Assembly: GCA_963738425.1 (NCBI GenBank)
Contig: CAVTWT010000010.1
Span: forward strand, 65,963 to 129,962
Length of the DNA stretch: 64,000 bases
Reading direction: 5' to 3'
Source: CADEEN01 sp963738425
Lineage (GTDB): Bacteria > Pseudomonadota > Gammaproteobacteria > Burkholderiales > Burkholderiaceae_C
Shown: positions 1 to 8,766 of the stretch, piece by piece
Layout: each line of letters opens with the position of its first letter
Numbering within the stretch: position 1 is the stretch's first letter
Notes under the pieces: model-generated
Seen by the model: the letters and a program-made list of their open reading frames with translations, nothing else
Databases searched by the model: none
What the model was told of the DNA's origin: nothing
Made by a program: the position numbers and the translations under genes

Positions 1-1
1 G

Positions 2-70
2 CTGGGGGTATCGGCCAATGAGCCCAGCGCGTCGGCTCCAAGAACTCCAGCGCCCAAGAAGAAGCCATGA
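2..70 (+). CDS. C-terminal end of an upstream gene (partial, unidentified)
   Basis: An open frame enters from the left edge and ends in TGA at 68-70. The visible tail is rich in Ala, Pro and Lys and ends in KKKP, which is too little to identify the family. Its stop overlaps an ATG at 67 in the ATGA manner used by many gene pairs in this window, and this is the main reason to believe it is coding. In related genomes a DUF2059 protein or serC often precedes pheA, but the visible tail does not look like SerC. Confidence 0.25.
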   Translation: MGVSANEPSASAPRTPAPKKKP

Positions 71-132
71 GCGTGCATGGCCGCTCCAAAGCGCTCATCC
101 CGGAGCGCGCAGCGCGAAGGGTCGTCCAGTGA
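67..132 (+). CDS. 21-codon ORF coupled to pheA
   Basis: A 21-residue frame starts at an ATG overlapping the previous stop (ATGA). It ends in TGA at 130-132, overlapping the proposed GTG start of pheA (GTGA). It contains no Phe or Tyr, so it does not look like a classical attenuator peptide. It may be a real coupling peptide, or the true N-terminus of PheA lost through a one-base deletion near 125-130, since other frame breaks occur in this sequence. It could also be chance. Confidence 0.2.
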   Translation: MSVHGRSKALIPERAARRVVQ

Positions 133-1223
133 CCGAGCCGGCGCCGGAGCTGCTGTCGCTGCGCGCGCAGATCGATGCGCTCGACCGCGAGCTGCTGGCG
201 CTGCTCAACCGCCGCGCTGGACTGGCGCTGCAGGTCGGTGAGATCAAGAAGCGCGAAGGCTCGGCCGTGTTTCGCCCCGAGCGCGAAGCGCAAGTCATCG
301 ACGGACTGAAGGCCGAGAACCGCGGCCCGCTGCCCAACGAGTCCGTGGCGCCGATCTGGCGCGAAATCATGTCGGCCAGCCGCTCGCTCGAGACGCCGCT
401 GCGCATCGCCTACCTCGGCCCCGCGGGCACCTTCAGCGAACTCGCCGCGCTCGGCTACTTCGGTGCGTCGATCGTGCACGTGCCCTGCGGCAGCATCGAT
501 GAAGTCTTCCGTGCCACGAGTGGTGGTGCTGCCGACTTCGGTGTCGTGCCGGTCGAGAACTCGACCGAAGGCGTCGTGGCACGCTCACTCGACCTGTTCC
601 TGAACACGCCGCTGTCGATCGTCGGCGAGACCAGCTTGTACGTGCGCCACAACCTGATGCGCAAGGTCGAAGGCATGGCCGGCATCGAAGCCGTGTGCGC
701 GCACCCGCAGGCGCTGGCGCAGTGCCATGCGTGGCTGACGCAGCATCTGCCCAACGTCGAGCGCCGGCCGGTGGCGAGCAATGCCGAAGGCGCGCGATTG
801 GCGTCGCAGAACGACAAGCTCGCGGCCATCGCCAGCGAACGCGCCAGCAGCGAGTACGGCCTGCATGTGCTCTCGCCGGCGATCCAGGACGACCCGCACA
901 ACCGCACGCGCTTCGCGGTCGTGGCCCTGCCGAGCCAGCACCCGCAGCCCAGCGCGTCGGGCAACGACTGCACCAGCCTCGTTGTCTCGGTGCCCAACAA
1001 GCCGGGGGCTGTACACGACATGCTGGTGCCGTTGAAGAACCACGGTGTGTCGATGACGCGCTTCGAGTCGCGCCCGGCGCGCTCCGGCCAGTGGGAGTAC
1101 TACTTCTACATCGACATCGACGGCCACCCGGATCAGCCTCATGTGGCCACCGCTCTGGCGGAGTTGCGCAGCGCCTGCGCGTTCTTCAAGCTGCTCGGCA
1201 CCTATCCTTTGGACACCCACTGA
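129..1223 (+). CDS. pheA: Bifunctional chorismate mutase / prephenate dehydratase (P-protein)
   Basis: Converts chorismate to prephenate and then to phenylpyruvate, the committed steps of phenylalanine synthesis in the cytoplasm. The AroQ chorismate-mutase helices occupy about residues 8-85. The dehydratase domain begins near residue 92 with AYLGPAGTFSE, carries NSTEGVV near 143 and has the catalytic TRF triad near 258. A C-terminal ACT domain (about 280-364) carries the ESRP motif near 313 used for phenylalanine feedback binding. I chose the GTG at 129 because it gives 364 residues, the usual family length. The in-frame ATG at 18 would add 37 residues with no homology. The stop overlaps the tyrA start (TGATG), so the two are probably translated from one mRNA. 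Confidence 0.95.
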   Translation: MTEPAPELLSLRAQIDALDRELLALLNRRAGLALQVGEIKKREGSAVFRPEREAQVIDGLKAENRGPLPNESVAPIWREIMSASRSLETPLRIAYLGPAGTFSELAALGYFGASIVHVPCGSIDEVFRATSGGAADFGVVPVENSTEGVVARSLDLFLNTPLSIVGETSLYVRHNLMRKVEGMAGIEAVCAHPQALAQCHAWLTQHLPNVERRPVASNAEGARLASQNDKLAAIASERASSEYGLHVLSPAIQDDPHNRTRFAVVALPSQHPQPSASGNDCTSLVVSVPNKPGAVHDMLVPLKNHGVSMTRFESRPARSGQWEYYFYIDIDGHPDQPHVATALAELRSACAFFKLLGTYPLDTH

Positions 1224-2110
1224 TGTTCAAGCAACTCGGTGTCATCGGTACAGGTCTGATGGGTGGCTCGTTCGCGCTGGCGCTCAAGCGAGCAGGGCTG
1301 GTTGAGCGGGTGATCGGCTACTCGAAGTCGCCATCGACAACAGAGCGCGCGAAAAAGCTCGGCGTGATCGACGACGCCGCCGAGTCGGCGCTGCTCGCCG
1401 TCTCGGGCTCCGACATCGTGCTGATCGCCGTGCCGGTGGCCGCGACTGAAGCGACTTTCAAGGCGATCCGGCACCTCGTCGAGCCCGGCTGCCTGTTCAT
1501 GGACGTCGGCTCGACCAAGCGCGATGTGGTCGATGCCGCACGCCGCGTGCTGAAGGAACGGGTTGCCAGCTTCGTGCCCGCGCACCCGATCGCGGGCAAG
1601 GAGTCGGGCGGTGTGCAGCACGCCGACGCCGCGCTGTACCAAGGCCGCCAAGTCATCCTGACGCCGCTGGCGTCGACGAATCCAGCGCTGGTGCAGAAGG
1701 CCGCTGATGTCTGGAGTGCGATCGGCTGCCAGGTGTTGAGGATGACGCCGGACGATCACGACGCTGCGTTCGCGGCGGTGAGCCACCTGCCTCATCTACT
1801 GGCGTTTGCCTACTTCAGCGCGGTGGCGCGCCAGCCTGCAGGCAACGACTACCTGACGCTGGCCGGCCCGGGGTTCCGCGACTTCACGCGCATCGCGGCC
1901 AGCGATCCGGCGGTGTGGCGAGACATCCTGATGGCCAACCGCGAAGAAGTGTTGAAGCAGTCGCTGCGCTTTCGGCACACGCTCGATGCCATCGAGCATG
2001 TGATGCGCTCGGGCAATGGCGAGGCGCTGGAAGACCTGATCCGTCAGTCAGCCGATGCGCGCGCAGCCTGGCAGATGAGCGCGACGAACAAAACGCCCGG
2101 AGCACGATGA
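1223..2110 (+). CDS. tyrA: Prephenate dehydrogenase (arogenate/prephenate dehydrogenase family)
   Basis: Oxidatively decarboxylates prephenate to 4-hydroxyphenylpyruvate with NAD(P), the tyrosine branch that competes with PheA for prephenate. The protein has 295 residues. It opens with a Rossmann dinucleotide motif, GTGLMGG at residues 9-15, and has HPIAGKE near 123, the histidine region of the TyrA active site. No chorismate mutase or ACT domain is fused to it, as is usual for Burkholderiales. The ATG overlaps the last base of the pheA stop. A hisC-type aminotransferase, often found nearby in relatives, is absent between pheA and aroA. Confidence 0.93.
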   Translation: MFKQLGVIGTGLMGGSFALALKRAGLVERVIGYSKSPSTTERAKKLGVIDDAAESALLAVSGSDIVLIAVPVAATEATFKAIRHLVEPGCLFMDVGSTKRDVVDAARRVLKERVASFVPAHPIAGKESGGVQHADAALYQGRQVILTPLASTNPALVQKAADVWSAIGCQVLRMTPDDHDAAFAAVSHLPHLLAFAYFSAVARQPAGNDYLTLAGPGFRDFTRIAASDPAVWRDILMANREEVLKQSLRFRHTLDAIEHVMRSGNGEALEDLIRQSADARAAWQMSATNKTPGAR

Positions 2111-2165
2111 CCCCCCCCGGAGCGGCTTCGCCGCACCCCCCAAGGGGGGCAACGCCAGCGGCCAG
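2103..2165 (+). repeat. GC-rich intergenic inverted repeat, copy B1
   Basis: This stretch between tyrA and aroA-cmk has a C-run, a GGAGCGGCTTCGCCGC core and a CCCCCCAAGGGGGG palindrome. Similar segments lie at 6456-6536 and 35597-35676. It belongs to a dispersed, gene-free repeat family in this window and can fold as a hairpin on either strand. Function unknown; it does not have the U-tract of a classical terminator. Confidence 0.6.
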
Positions 2166-2209
2166 GCAGAGCCCGATCCGCGGCGTTCGCTGGGTTTCCT
2201 GCTGAGTCC

Positions 2210-4210
2210 ATGTACGCGCTGCCGTTCCTGGATCTGCCACCCTTGTCGCGCGCCGGCGGCACAGTCAAGTTGCCGGGTTCGAAAAGCATCTCCAACCGCG
2301 TGCTGCTGCTGGCGGGCTTGGCCGAAGGCGAAACGCGCGTTCACGACCTGCTCGATTCCGACGACACGCGCGTGATGCTCGACGCATTGCGGGCGCTCGG
2401 CTGCGCTGTCACGCACGAAGGTGACGTCTGCGTCGTGCGCGGCCTGGGCGGCAAGCTGGCTGTGCACGAAGCCAAGCTGTTTCTCGGCAACGCCGGCACC
2501 GCCATGCGCCCGCTCTGCGCCGCGCTGGCCGTGCTCGCCGCGCGCGACGGCGGCCGCTTCGAACTCTCCGGCATTGCGCGCATGCACGAGCGACCGATCG
2601 GCGACCTCACCGACGCGCTACGCCAACTCGGTTGCCGCATCGACGACCTCGGCAATCCGGGCTACCCGCCGCTGGCCGTCAGTGGACCGAGCACGCTCGC
2701 GCTGTTGCAGCCGATCCGCGTGCGCGGCGACGTCTCCAGCCAGTTCCTGACCGCGCTGCTGCTCGCGCTGCCGCTGGTGTCGAACAGCGGTGCGATCACG
2801 ATCGATGTCGAAGGCGAGCTGATCTCGAAACCGTATGTCGAGATCACGCTGGCCCTGCTGGCGCGCTTCGGCATCACGGTGCAGCGCGAAGGCTGGCAGC
2901 GCTTCGTCGTGCCGGCCCACAGTGCCTACCGCTCGCCAGGCGATGTGCACGTCGAAGGCGACGCGTCGTCGGCGTCGTACTTCATCGCGCTCGGCGCCAT
3001 TGCAGCGACGAAGAAACCGGTTCGGATCGAAGGCGTCGGACACGACTCGATCCAGGGCGACATCCGCTTCATCGACGCCGCACGCGCGATGGGCGCCGAG
3101 ATCCGCACAGAGCCCAACGCCGTCGAAATCCGCCGCGGCGCTTGGCCGCTCAAGGCGATCACGCTCGACTGCAACCACATCCCCGACGCCGCGATGACGC
3201 TGGCCGTGATGGCGCTTTATGCCGATGGCCCGACGACGCTCGCCAACATCGCCAGCTGGCGCGTCAAGGAAACCGACCGCCTGACCGCGATGGCCACTGA
3301 ACTGCGCAAGCTCGGTGCGTCGGTGCAGGAAGGGCCTGACTGGCTGACGGTAACGCCACCCCAGCAATGGCACGCCGCCGCGATCCACACCTACGACGAC
3401 CACCGTATGGCGATGTGCGGCTCGCTGGCCACGTTCGGTGGCGTGGCCGTGCGCATCCTCGACCCGAAGTGCGTCGCCAAGACCTTCCCCGACTACTTTG
3501 AGACGCTGTTCAAGGTGTCCCGTGCCGAGCCCAACGACGTGCCGGTGATCACGATCGACGGCCCCACCGCCGGCGGCAAGGGCACGCTCGCCGCCGCTGT
3601 CGCCGAGCGCCTGGGCTACCGGCTGCTCGACTCCGGCTCTCTGTACCGCGTGGCCGCGCTGGCCGCGTTGCGCGCCGGGCTGCTCGACGCGGAGCCGCTT
3701 GACGAAAACGCGATTGCGGCGCTGGCCGCCAAGTTGCCGCTGTCGTTCAAATCCGGTGGCCGCATCCGCCTGGGGCAAGAAGAAGTCACAGACGCGTTGC
3801 GCGAAGAAACCGTGGGTGTGGCCGCCTCCCGCGTCTCCGCCCTGCCCGCCGTGCGCCACGCGCTTCACGAGCTGCAACTGTCGTTTCGCCGCGCGCCGGG
3901 CCTGGTGGCCGACGGCCGCGACATGGGCACGGTGGTCTTCTTCGACGCGCCGCTCAAGGTCTTCCTCACCGCCAGCGCCGCCCAGCGTGCCGAGCGGCGG
4001 TATAAGCAATTGATTTCAAAGGGAATTGAAGCTAATATCGACAGTCTTCGCGCTGACTTGGAGGCGCGCGACCTGCGGGACACCACCCGCGCTGTCGCGC
4101 CTTTGAAACCAGCGCAAGATGCGCAGTTGCTCGACAACTCCGCCCTCACGATCGAAGCGTCGGTCGAGAAGGTGCTGGAGATGTGGCAACAACGCAGGCC
4201 GTTCTTGTAG
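2210..4210 (+). CDS. aroA-cmk: Fused 3-phosphoshikimate 1-carboxyvinyltransferase (EPSP synthase) / cytidylate kinase
   Basis: One 666-residue polypeptide joins two enzymes. Residues 1 to about 440 are AroA, which makes EPSP from shikimate-3-phosphate and PEP. It has PGSKSISNR at 22-30 and the NAGTAMRPL motif near 93. From about 446 it is cytidylate kinase, which phosphorylates CMP/dCMP, with P-loop GPTAGGKGT at 451-459 and DGRDMGTVVF further on. This fusion is known in several Burkholderiales and is not an error here, since no stop or start is visible at the junction. A short AT-rich stretch at about 4003-4048 inside the kinase part stands out from the GC-rich surroundings but does not change the protein length. 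The gene lies upstream of rpsA, the usual cmk-rpsA neighbourhood. Confidence 0.95.
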   Translation: MYALPFLDLPPLSRAGGTVKLPGSKSISNRVLLLAGLAEGETRVHDLLDSDDTRVMLDALRALGCAVTHEGDVCVVRGLGGKLAVHEAKLFLGNAGTAMRPLCAALAVLAARDGGRFELSGIARMHERPIGDLTDALRQLGCRIDDLGNPGYPPLAVSGPSTLALLQPIRVRGDVSSQFLTALLLALPLVSNSGAITIDVEGELISKPYVEITLALLARFGITVQREGWQRFVVPAHSAYRSPGDVHVEGDASSASYFIALGAIAATKKPVRIEGVGHDSIQGDIRFIDAARAMGAEIRTEPNAVEIRRGAWPLKAITLDCNHIPDAAMTLAVMALYADGPTTLANIASWRVKETDRLTAMATELRKLGASVQEGPDWLTVTPPQQWHAAAIHTYDDHRMAMCGSLATFGGVAVRILDPKCVAKTFPDYFETLFKVSRAEPNDVPVITIDGPTAGGKGTLAAAVAERLGYRLLDSGSLYRVAALAALRAGLLDAEPLDENAIAALAAKLPLSFKSGGRIRLGQEEVTDALREETVGVAASRVSALPAVRHALHELQLSFRRAPGLVADGRDMGTVVFFDAPLKVFLTASAAQRAERRYKQLISKGIEANIDSLRADLEARDLRDTTRAVAPLKPAQDAQLLDNSALTIEASVEKVLEMWQQRRPFL

Positions 4211-4303
4211 AAGCAAGAGCGGCAGAAGGTCCGACGCTTCCCCTGCGCTGCGTCGGTTGAGCAACCAACCGCCACGCCAGTGGCATCGCAAACCCCTCCC
4301 CAC

Positions 4304-6022
4304 ATGTCACAAACCCAAACCGCCACCACCGGCGGCGGCGAGTCTTTCGCCGCCCTGTTCGAAGAAAGCCTGAAGCGCAGCGAAATGCGCGCTGGCGAAG
4401 TCATCACCGCCGAGGTGGTGCGCATCGACTACAACTTCGTGGTGGTGAACGCGGGCCTCAAGAGCGAGGCCTATGTTCCGATCGAGGAATTCAAGAACGA
4501 CACCGGCGGCCTCGAAGTCCAGGTCGGCGATTTCGTCTCGGTGGCCATCGATGCCATCGAAAACGGCTACGGCGACACCATCCTGTCGCGTGACAAGGCC
4601 AAGCGCCTCGCGTCGTGGCTGTCGCTCGAAACATCGCTCGAGTCCGGCGATTTCGTTTCGGGCACCGTCAACGGCAAGGTCAAGGGTGGCCTCACGGTGC
4701 TCGTCAACGGCATCCGCGCCTTCCTGCCCGGCTCGCTGATCGACACGCGCCCGGTCAAGGACCTGTCGCCGTTCGAAGGCAAGACGATGGAGTTCAAGGT
4801 CATCAAGCTCGACCGCAAGCGCAACAACGTCGTGTTGTCGCGCCGTGCTGTGGTCGAAGCCTCGATGGGCGAAGAGCGCGCCAAGCTGATGGAAACGCTG
4901 CACGAAGGCGCGATCGTCCACGGCGTGGTCAAGAACATCACCGAGTACGGCGCCTTCGTCAACCTGGGTGGCATCGACGGCCTGCTGCACATCACCGACA
5001 TGGCCTGGCGCCGCGTGCGCCACCCGAGCGAGGTGGTGCAGGTCGGCCAGGAACTCAGCGCCAAGGTGCTGAAGTTCGACTCGGAGAAGAACCGCGTCAG
5101 CCTGGGCATCAAGCAGCTCGGCGACGACCCGTGGATGGGTGTCGCACGCCGCTACCCGCAGGGCACGCGCCTGTTCGGCAAGGTCACGAACATCGCCGAC
5201 TACGGCGCGTTCGTGGAAATCGAGCCGGGCATCGAAGGTCTGGTCCACGTGTCCGAAATGGACTGGACCAACAAGAACGTGTCGCCGGCCAAGGTGGTCA
5301 CGCTCGGCGACGAGACCGAGGTCATGGTGCTCGAGATCGACGAGGAAAAGCGCCGCATCAGCCTGGGCATGAAGCAGTGCAAGGCCAACCCGTGGGAAGA
5401 GTTCTCTTCCACCGTCAAGCGCGGCGACAAGGTCAAGGGCCCCGTCAAGTCGATCACCGACTTCGGTGTGTTTGTCGGCCTCACGGCCGGCATCGACGGC
5501 TTGGTGCACCTTTCCGACCTGTCGTGGAACGAACCCGGCGAAGCCGCGGTGCGCAACTACAAGAAGGGCCAGGAAGTCGAGGCCATCGTGCTGGCGGTGG
5601 ACGTCGAGCGCGAGCGCATCAGCCTGGGCATCAAGCAGTTGGATGGCGACCCGTTTGCCACCTACACGACGCTCAACGACCGTGGCGCCCTCGTCACCGG
5701 CAAGGTGAAGACGGTCGATCCGCGCGGCGCTGAAATCACGCTGTCGGATGACATCGTCGGCTACCTGCGTGCATCCGAAATCAGCCGCGACCGCGTCGAA
5801 GACGCACGCAACGTGCTGAAGGAAGGCGACGAAGTCAGCGTCATGATCGTCAACATCGACCGCAAGACGCGCAACATCCAGTTGTCGATCAAGGCCAAGG
5901 ACAGCGCCGACCAGCAGGAAGCCATGCAGCGCCTGTCGCAGAGCAACGAGCGCGAGAGCGCCGGCACGACGAGCCTGGGCGCCCTGCTGCGCGCCAAGAT
6001 GGACGGCGGCAAGCAAGAATGA
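4304..6022 (+). CDS. rpsA: 30S ribosomal protein S1
   Basis: Large RNA-binding ribosomal protein that captures mRNA on the 30S subunit. The 572 residues contain six consecutive S1 (OB-fold) repeats, with recurrent phrases such as YGAFV, GLVH and RISLGMKQ. I chose the ATG at 4304, giving MSQTQT. An in-frame GTG at 4280 would add eight residues, and neither has a clear Shine-Dalgarno sequence. A weak leader is typical of rpsA, whose translation is autoregulated in Escherichia coli. The 93-base gap after aroA-cmk holds nothing else I can identify. Confidence 0.96.
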   Translation: MSQTQTATTGGGESFAALFEESLKRSEMRAGEVITAEVVRIDYNFVVVNAGLKSEAYVPIEEFKNDTGGLEVQVGDFVSVAIDAIENGYGDTILSRDKAKRLASWLSLETSLESGDFVSGTVNGKVKGGLTVLVNGIRAFLPGSLIDTRPVKDLSPFEGKTMEFKVIKLDRKRNNVVLSRRAVVEASMGEERAKLMETLHEGAIVHGVVKNITEYGAFVNLGGIDGLLHITDMAWRRVRHPSEVVQVGQELSAKVLKFDSEKNRVSLGIKQLGDDPWMGVARRYPQGTRLFGKVTNIADYGAFVEIEPGIEGLVHVSEMDWTNKNVSPAKVVTLGDETEVMVLEIDEEKRRISLGMKQCKANPWEEFSSTVKRGDKVKGPVKSITDFGVFVGLTAGIDGLVHLSDLSWNEPGEAAVRNYKKGQEVEAIVLAVDVERERISLGIKQLDGDPFATYTTLNDRGALVTGKVKTVDPRGAEITLSDDIVGYLRASEISRDRVEDARNVLKEGDEVSVMIVNIDRKTRNIQLSIKAKDSADQQEAMQRLSQSNERESAGTTSLGALLRAKMDGGKQE

Positions 6023-6103
6023 CGGCCCCCGCCGCCCGTGTACAGGCGGCACCCCCCGAGGGGGTCGCCGCCTTGCTTGGGAGCGGCCCGGCGCGGCGAC
6101 GGC
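6023..6103 (+). repeat. GC-rich intergenic repeat, copy A1
   Basis: It follows the rpsA stop directly. It contains a CCCCCCGAGGGGG palindrome, then GCCGCCTTGCTTGGGAGCGG and CCCGGCGCGGCG. The same order of blocks occurs at 22750-22832 (+) and, reverse-complemented, at 42200-42294, which defines a subfamily of about 45 conserved bases. It lies between cotranscribed genes, so it is unlikely to be a strict terminator. Confidence 0.6.
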
Positions 6104-6125
6104 GCCGGCTGACACCGACATCTAC

Positions 6126-6437
6126 ATGACGCGCTCCGACCTCGTCGCGGCGCTGGCTGACAAGTTCAGCCAGCTCACGCAACGCGACACCGAGTTCGCG
6201 GTGAAAACGATCCTCGACGCGATGTCCGACGCGCTTGCGCGCGGGCATCGCATCGAGATCCGCGGCTTTGGCAGCTTCTCGATCAACCGCCGCCCGCCAC
6301 GCGTGGGCCGCAACCCGCGCAGCGGCGAGCAGGTGACGATCCCGGAGAAGCTGGTGCCGCACTTCAAGCCTGGGAAGGCGTTGCGCGAAGCGGTCGATGC
6401 GCGGGTGCCGGTCGGCGATCCTCCGGCAGCGCCCTAG
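6126..6437 (+). CDS. ihfB: Integration host factor subunit beta
   Basis: DNA-bending nucleoid protein of the HU/IHF family that pairs with IHF alpha. The 103 residues show the family fold: an N-terminal helical dimerisation part (MTRSDLVAALADKF), then the DNA-intercalating arm region with NPRSGEQVTIPEK and the terminal FKPGKALR helix. The position directly after rpsA is the classical ihfB location in proteobacteria, which separates it from hupB or ihfA. The ATG start gives the standard N-terminus. Confidence 0.94.
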   Translation: MTRSDLVAALADKFSQLTQRDTEFAVKTILDAMSDALARGHRIEIRGFGSFSINRRPPRVGRNPRSGEQVTIPEKLVPHFKPGKALREAVDARVPVGDPPAAP

Positions 6438-6455
6438 AAACTCAAACACGCGCCC

Positions 6456-6536
6456 GACTCAACGCAGGGCCGCTCCCAAGTTGAGTCGCGCCCCCTTGGG
6501 GGGGCCGCAGCGACCTGTCGCTGCGCGGGGGCCAGT
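6456..6536 (+). repeat. GC-rich intergenic inverted repeat, copy B2
   Basis: Lies between ihfB and lapA. It has a GCGCCCCCTTGGGGGGGC palindrome and a second stem, GCAGCGACCTGTCGCTGC. It resembles copies B1 (2103-2165) and B3 (35597-35676). Just after it, TTGACG and a TAAACT hexamer precede lapA, but their spacing is poor, so I do not call a promoter. Confidence 0.6.
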
Positions 6537-6567
6537 TTTGACGCGTTTTCACTTCTAAACTCCGCTC

Positions 6568-6906
6568 ATGCGACTTCTCGTGTGGGCTCTGCGCTTCGTC
6601 GTCTTCCTGGCGTTGTTTGCTCTGGCGCTGAACAACCAGCATGCGGTGACGCTGCACTCGTTCTTCGGCATCGAGTGGCAGACGCGGATGATCTATGTCG
6701 TGCTCGCCGCCTTCATCGCCGGCTGCACCGTCGGCGTGCTGGCGATGGTGCCGCGCTGGTGGCGTGGCCGGCGCGCGGTGACGCCGACTCCGGCCGTGGC
6801 GCCGAGCCCTGTTGCAACGCCAGCGCCGCGCCCGCCTTCCATGGCCGACCACCCCTCGTCGCAATTCGGCGCTGAAGCAGCGCTGCCCCCGCGCGAGAAC
6901 TTCTGA
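6568..6906 (+). CDS. lapA: Lipopolysaccharide assembly protein LapA (DUF1049)
   Basis: Small inner-membrane partner of LapB in the control of LPS synthesis (LpxC turnover) and LPS assembly. The 112-residue protein has two hydrophobic segments, about residues 5-22 and 40-62, separated by NNQHAVTLHSFFG, a typical LapA-domain loop. A Pro/Ala-rich cytoplasmic tail follows, ending near residue 112. Its stop overlaps the lapB start (TGATG). The lapA-lapB pair directly after ihfB is a conserved order in gamma- and betaproteobacteria and supports the assignment. Confidence 0.9.
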   Translation: MRLLVWALRFVVFLALFALALNNQHAVTLHSFFGIEWQTRMIYVVLAAFIAGCTVGVLAMVPRWWRGRRAVTPTPAVAPSPVATPAPRPPSMADHPSSQFGAEAALPPRENF

Positions 6907-8048
6907 TGTTCGACTTCGACATCCAATGGCTGCTGATCGGCCTGCCGCTGGCCTTTGCGCTCGGCTGGATCGGCTCGCGCATCGACGTGCGGCAGTGGCG
7001 CAAGGAACAACGCGCACAACCGAAGGCCGTGTTCAAGGGCCTGAACCTGCTGCTCAACGAACAGCCCGACAAGGCCATCGACGCCTTCATCGAGGCAGTG
7101 CAAAACGACCCCGACACGACCGAGCTGCACTTCGCGCTCGGCAACCTGTTTCGCCGCCGCGGTGAGTTCGAACGCGCAATCCGCGTGCACGAGCATCTGC
7201 TGCAGCGCGCCGACCTCTCCAACGCCGACCGCGAACGTGCGCAGCATGCGCTGGCGCAGGACTTCATGAAGGCCGGCTTGTTCGACCGTGCCGAGCAGGC
7301 CTTCCGTGCGCTCGCGGGCAGCCCGTTCGACACCGACGCTCGCCTGGCGCTGCTGCAACTGCACGAGCGCGCGCGCGACTGGCGCGCCGCAGCCGACGAC
7401 GCAGCACAGCTCGAGAAAGCCGGCGCCGGCTCGTTCACGTCGCGCATCGCACACCACTGGTGCGAGATCGCGCTCGAAGCCGAAGCGCGCGGCGACGACA
7501 AGGCCGCGGACACCGCGCTCGCGCAAGCCCGCGACGTCGCGCCCAATGCGCCGCGACCGTGGGTGCAAGCTGGGCAACGCCATGCTCGCGGCGGACACCA
7601 TGCCGACGCACTCGCCGCTTGGAACCAGCTGCGGCAGCGCCACCCGGCGGCCTTTCCGCTGGTGGCCCTGGAATACGCCGCGAGCGCGAAGGTGGTTGCC
7701 CAATCCGGCGAAGCGCTGGCGGCACTGCAGGCCCTGCACGCCCAGCAGCCGTCGTCGGATCTGATGGCGGCGATCGTCGCCCTCGAAGGCAATGCTGCGC
7801 AGGCGCACGCACGCCACGCCGAACAGCTCACCCGCCAACCGAGCCTGGCCGCGGCGGCGGCGGTGCTGCGCGACCGCGCCGAAGACGACACGGGCCGTGC
7901 ACTGGCCACTGTCGTCGAGCGCGCAGCGGCACCGCTGGCGCGCTACCGCTGCGCCGCCTGCGGCTTCGAGGCGCAACGCTACTTCTGGCAGTGCCCGGGA
8001 TGCATGGGTTGGGACAGCTTTCCGCCGCAGCGGCTCGAAGACCAGTGA
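6906..8048 (+). CDS. lapB: Lipopolysaccharide assembly protein LapB (TPR, rubredoxin-like tail)
   Basis: Inner-membrane TPR scaffold that coordinates LPS biogenesis and presents LpxC to FtsH. The 380 residues begin with one membrane anchor (about 5-20). A run of tetratricopeptide repeats follows (about 40-330; for example ALGNLFRRRGEFERAIRVHE). The protein ends in a rubredoxin-type metal site with two CxxC pairs, CAACGF near 349 and CPGC near 364, as in E. coli YciM/LapB. The gene overlaps lapA upstream. Its TGA overlaps the GTG of the next gene, which links it to the glycan genes that follow. Confidence 0.93.
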   Translation: MFDFDIQWLLIGLPLAFALGWIGSRIDVRQWRKEQRAQPKAVFKGLNLLLNEQPDKAIDAFIEAVQNDPDTTELHFALGNLFRRRGEFERAIRVHEHLLQRADLSNADRERAQHALAQDFMKAGLFDRAEQAFRALAGSPFDTDARLALLQLHERARDWRAAADDAAQLEKAGAGSFTSRIAHHWCEIALEAEARGDDKAADTALAQARDVAPNAPRPWVQAGQRHARGGHHADALAAWNQLRQRHPAAFPLVALEYAASAKVVAQSGEALAALQALHAQQPSSDLMAAIVALEGNAAQAHARHAEQLTRQPSLAAAAAVLRDRAEDDTGRALATVVERAAAPLARYRCAACGFEAQRYFWQCPGCMGWDSFPPQRLEDQ

Positions 8049-8766
8049 GAACCATCCTGTGCATGAAGTGGGGCACCAAGTACGGCGCCGACTACGTGAA
8101 CCGCTTGTATGGCATGGTGCGGCGCCATCTGCGCGGCGAGTTTGATTTTGTCTGCCTGACCGACCTCAGCGCCGGCGTGCGCGACGAAGTGCAATGCCTG
8201 CCGATCCCCGACCTCGCACTGCCGGACGGCATTCCCGAGCGCGGCTGGAAGAAACTGACAACGTTCACCGCCGATCTGCACGGCCTGAAAGGCACGGCCC
8301 TCTTCCTCGACCTCGACGTTGTCATCGTCGACGACATCACGCCGTTCTTCGAGCTGCCGGGCGACTTTCGCATCATCCACGACTGGAAGCGGCGCTGGCG
8401 CATCACCGGCAACTCGTCGGTCTATCGCTTCGAGCTCGGCTCGCACCCCGAGGTGCTGGAGCGCTTTCGTGCCGAGCACGAGAGCATCCGGGCACGCCTG
8501 CGCAACGAGCAGGCGTGGCTTTCAGAAGTCCTGCACGCGCAAGGCCAGCTGACTATTGGCCCGACGATTGGTGTGCAAGCTGGAAGTACCACTGCGTTCC
8601 GCGCTTTCCCTTCAACTTCTGGCGCGCACCGGCGATTCCGAAGGGTGCACGCATCCTCGTCTTCCACGGCGTGATGAACCCGCCCGATGCCATCGCCGGC
8701 CGCAGCCAAGGCAATTGGCGCGTCGCCAAACCGGCGTCGTGGATCGAGCAGCACTGGTGTGAGTGA
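8045..8766 (+). CDS. Putative glycosyltransferase, KWGT-YG family (frame broken by one base)
   Basis: Short GT-A-like protein of about 240 residues when the frame is repaired. The N-terminus has CMKWGTKYGADYVNRLYGMV, and FLDLDVVIVD near residue 89 provides a DxD-type metal site. The C-terminus (WPDDWCASWK, CVPRFPFNFW, GARILVFHG, EQHWCE) continues in another frame. The shift lies at 8553/8554, where one base appears to be missing: GAC TATTGG should read ACN TAT TGG. Two paralogues, at 10734-11549 and 11546-12331, are intact and align through this point. The GTG start overlaps the lapB stop. I infer a role in cell-surface glycan synthesis from context; donor and acceptor are unknown. It could be a true pseudogene, or a sequencing error. 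Confidence 0.75.

Noticed and set aside
18..128. ATG at 18 as the pheA start
   Set aside because: It adds 37 residues without homology. The GTG at 129 gives the standard 364-residue length and a GTGA overlap.
4280..4303. GTG at 4280 as the rpsA start
   Set aside because: Eight extra residues with no conservation; the ATG at 4304 gives the normal S1 N-terminus.
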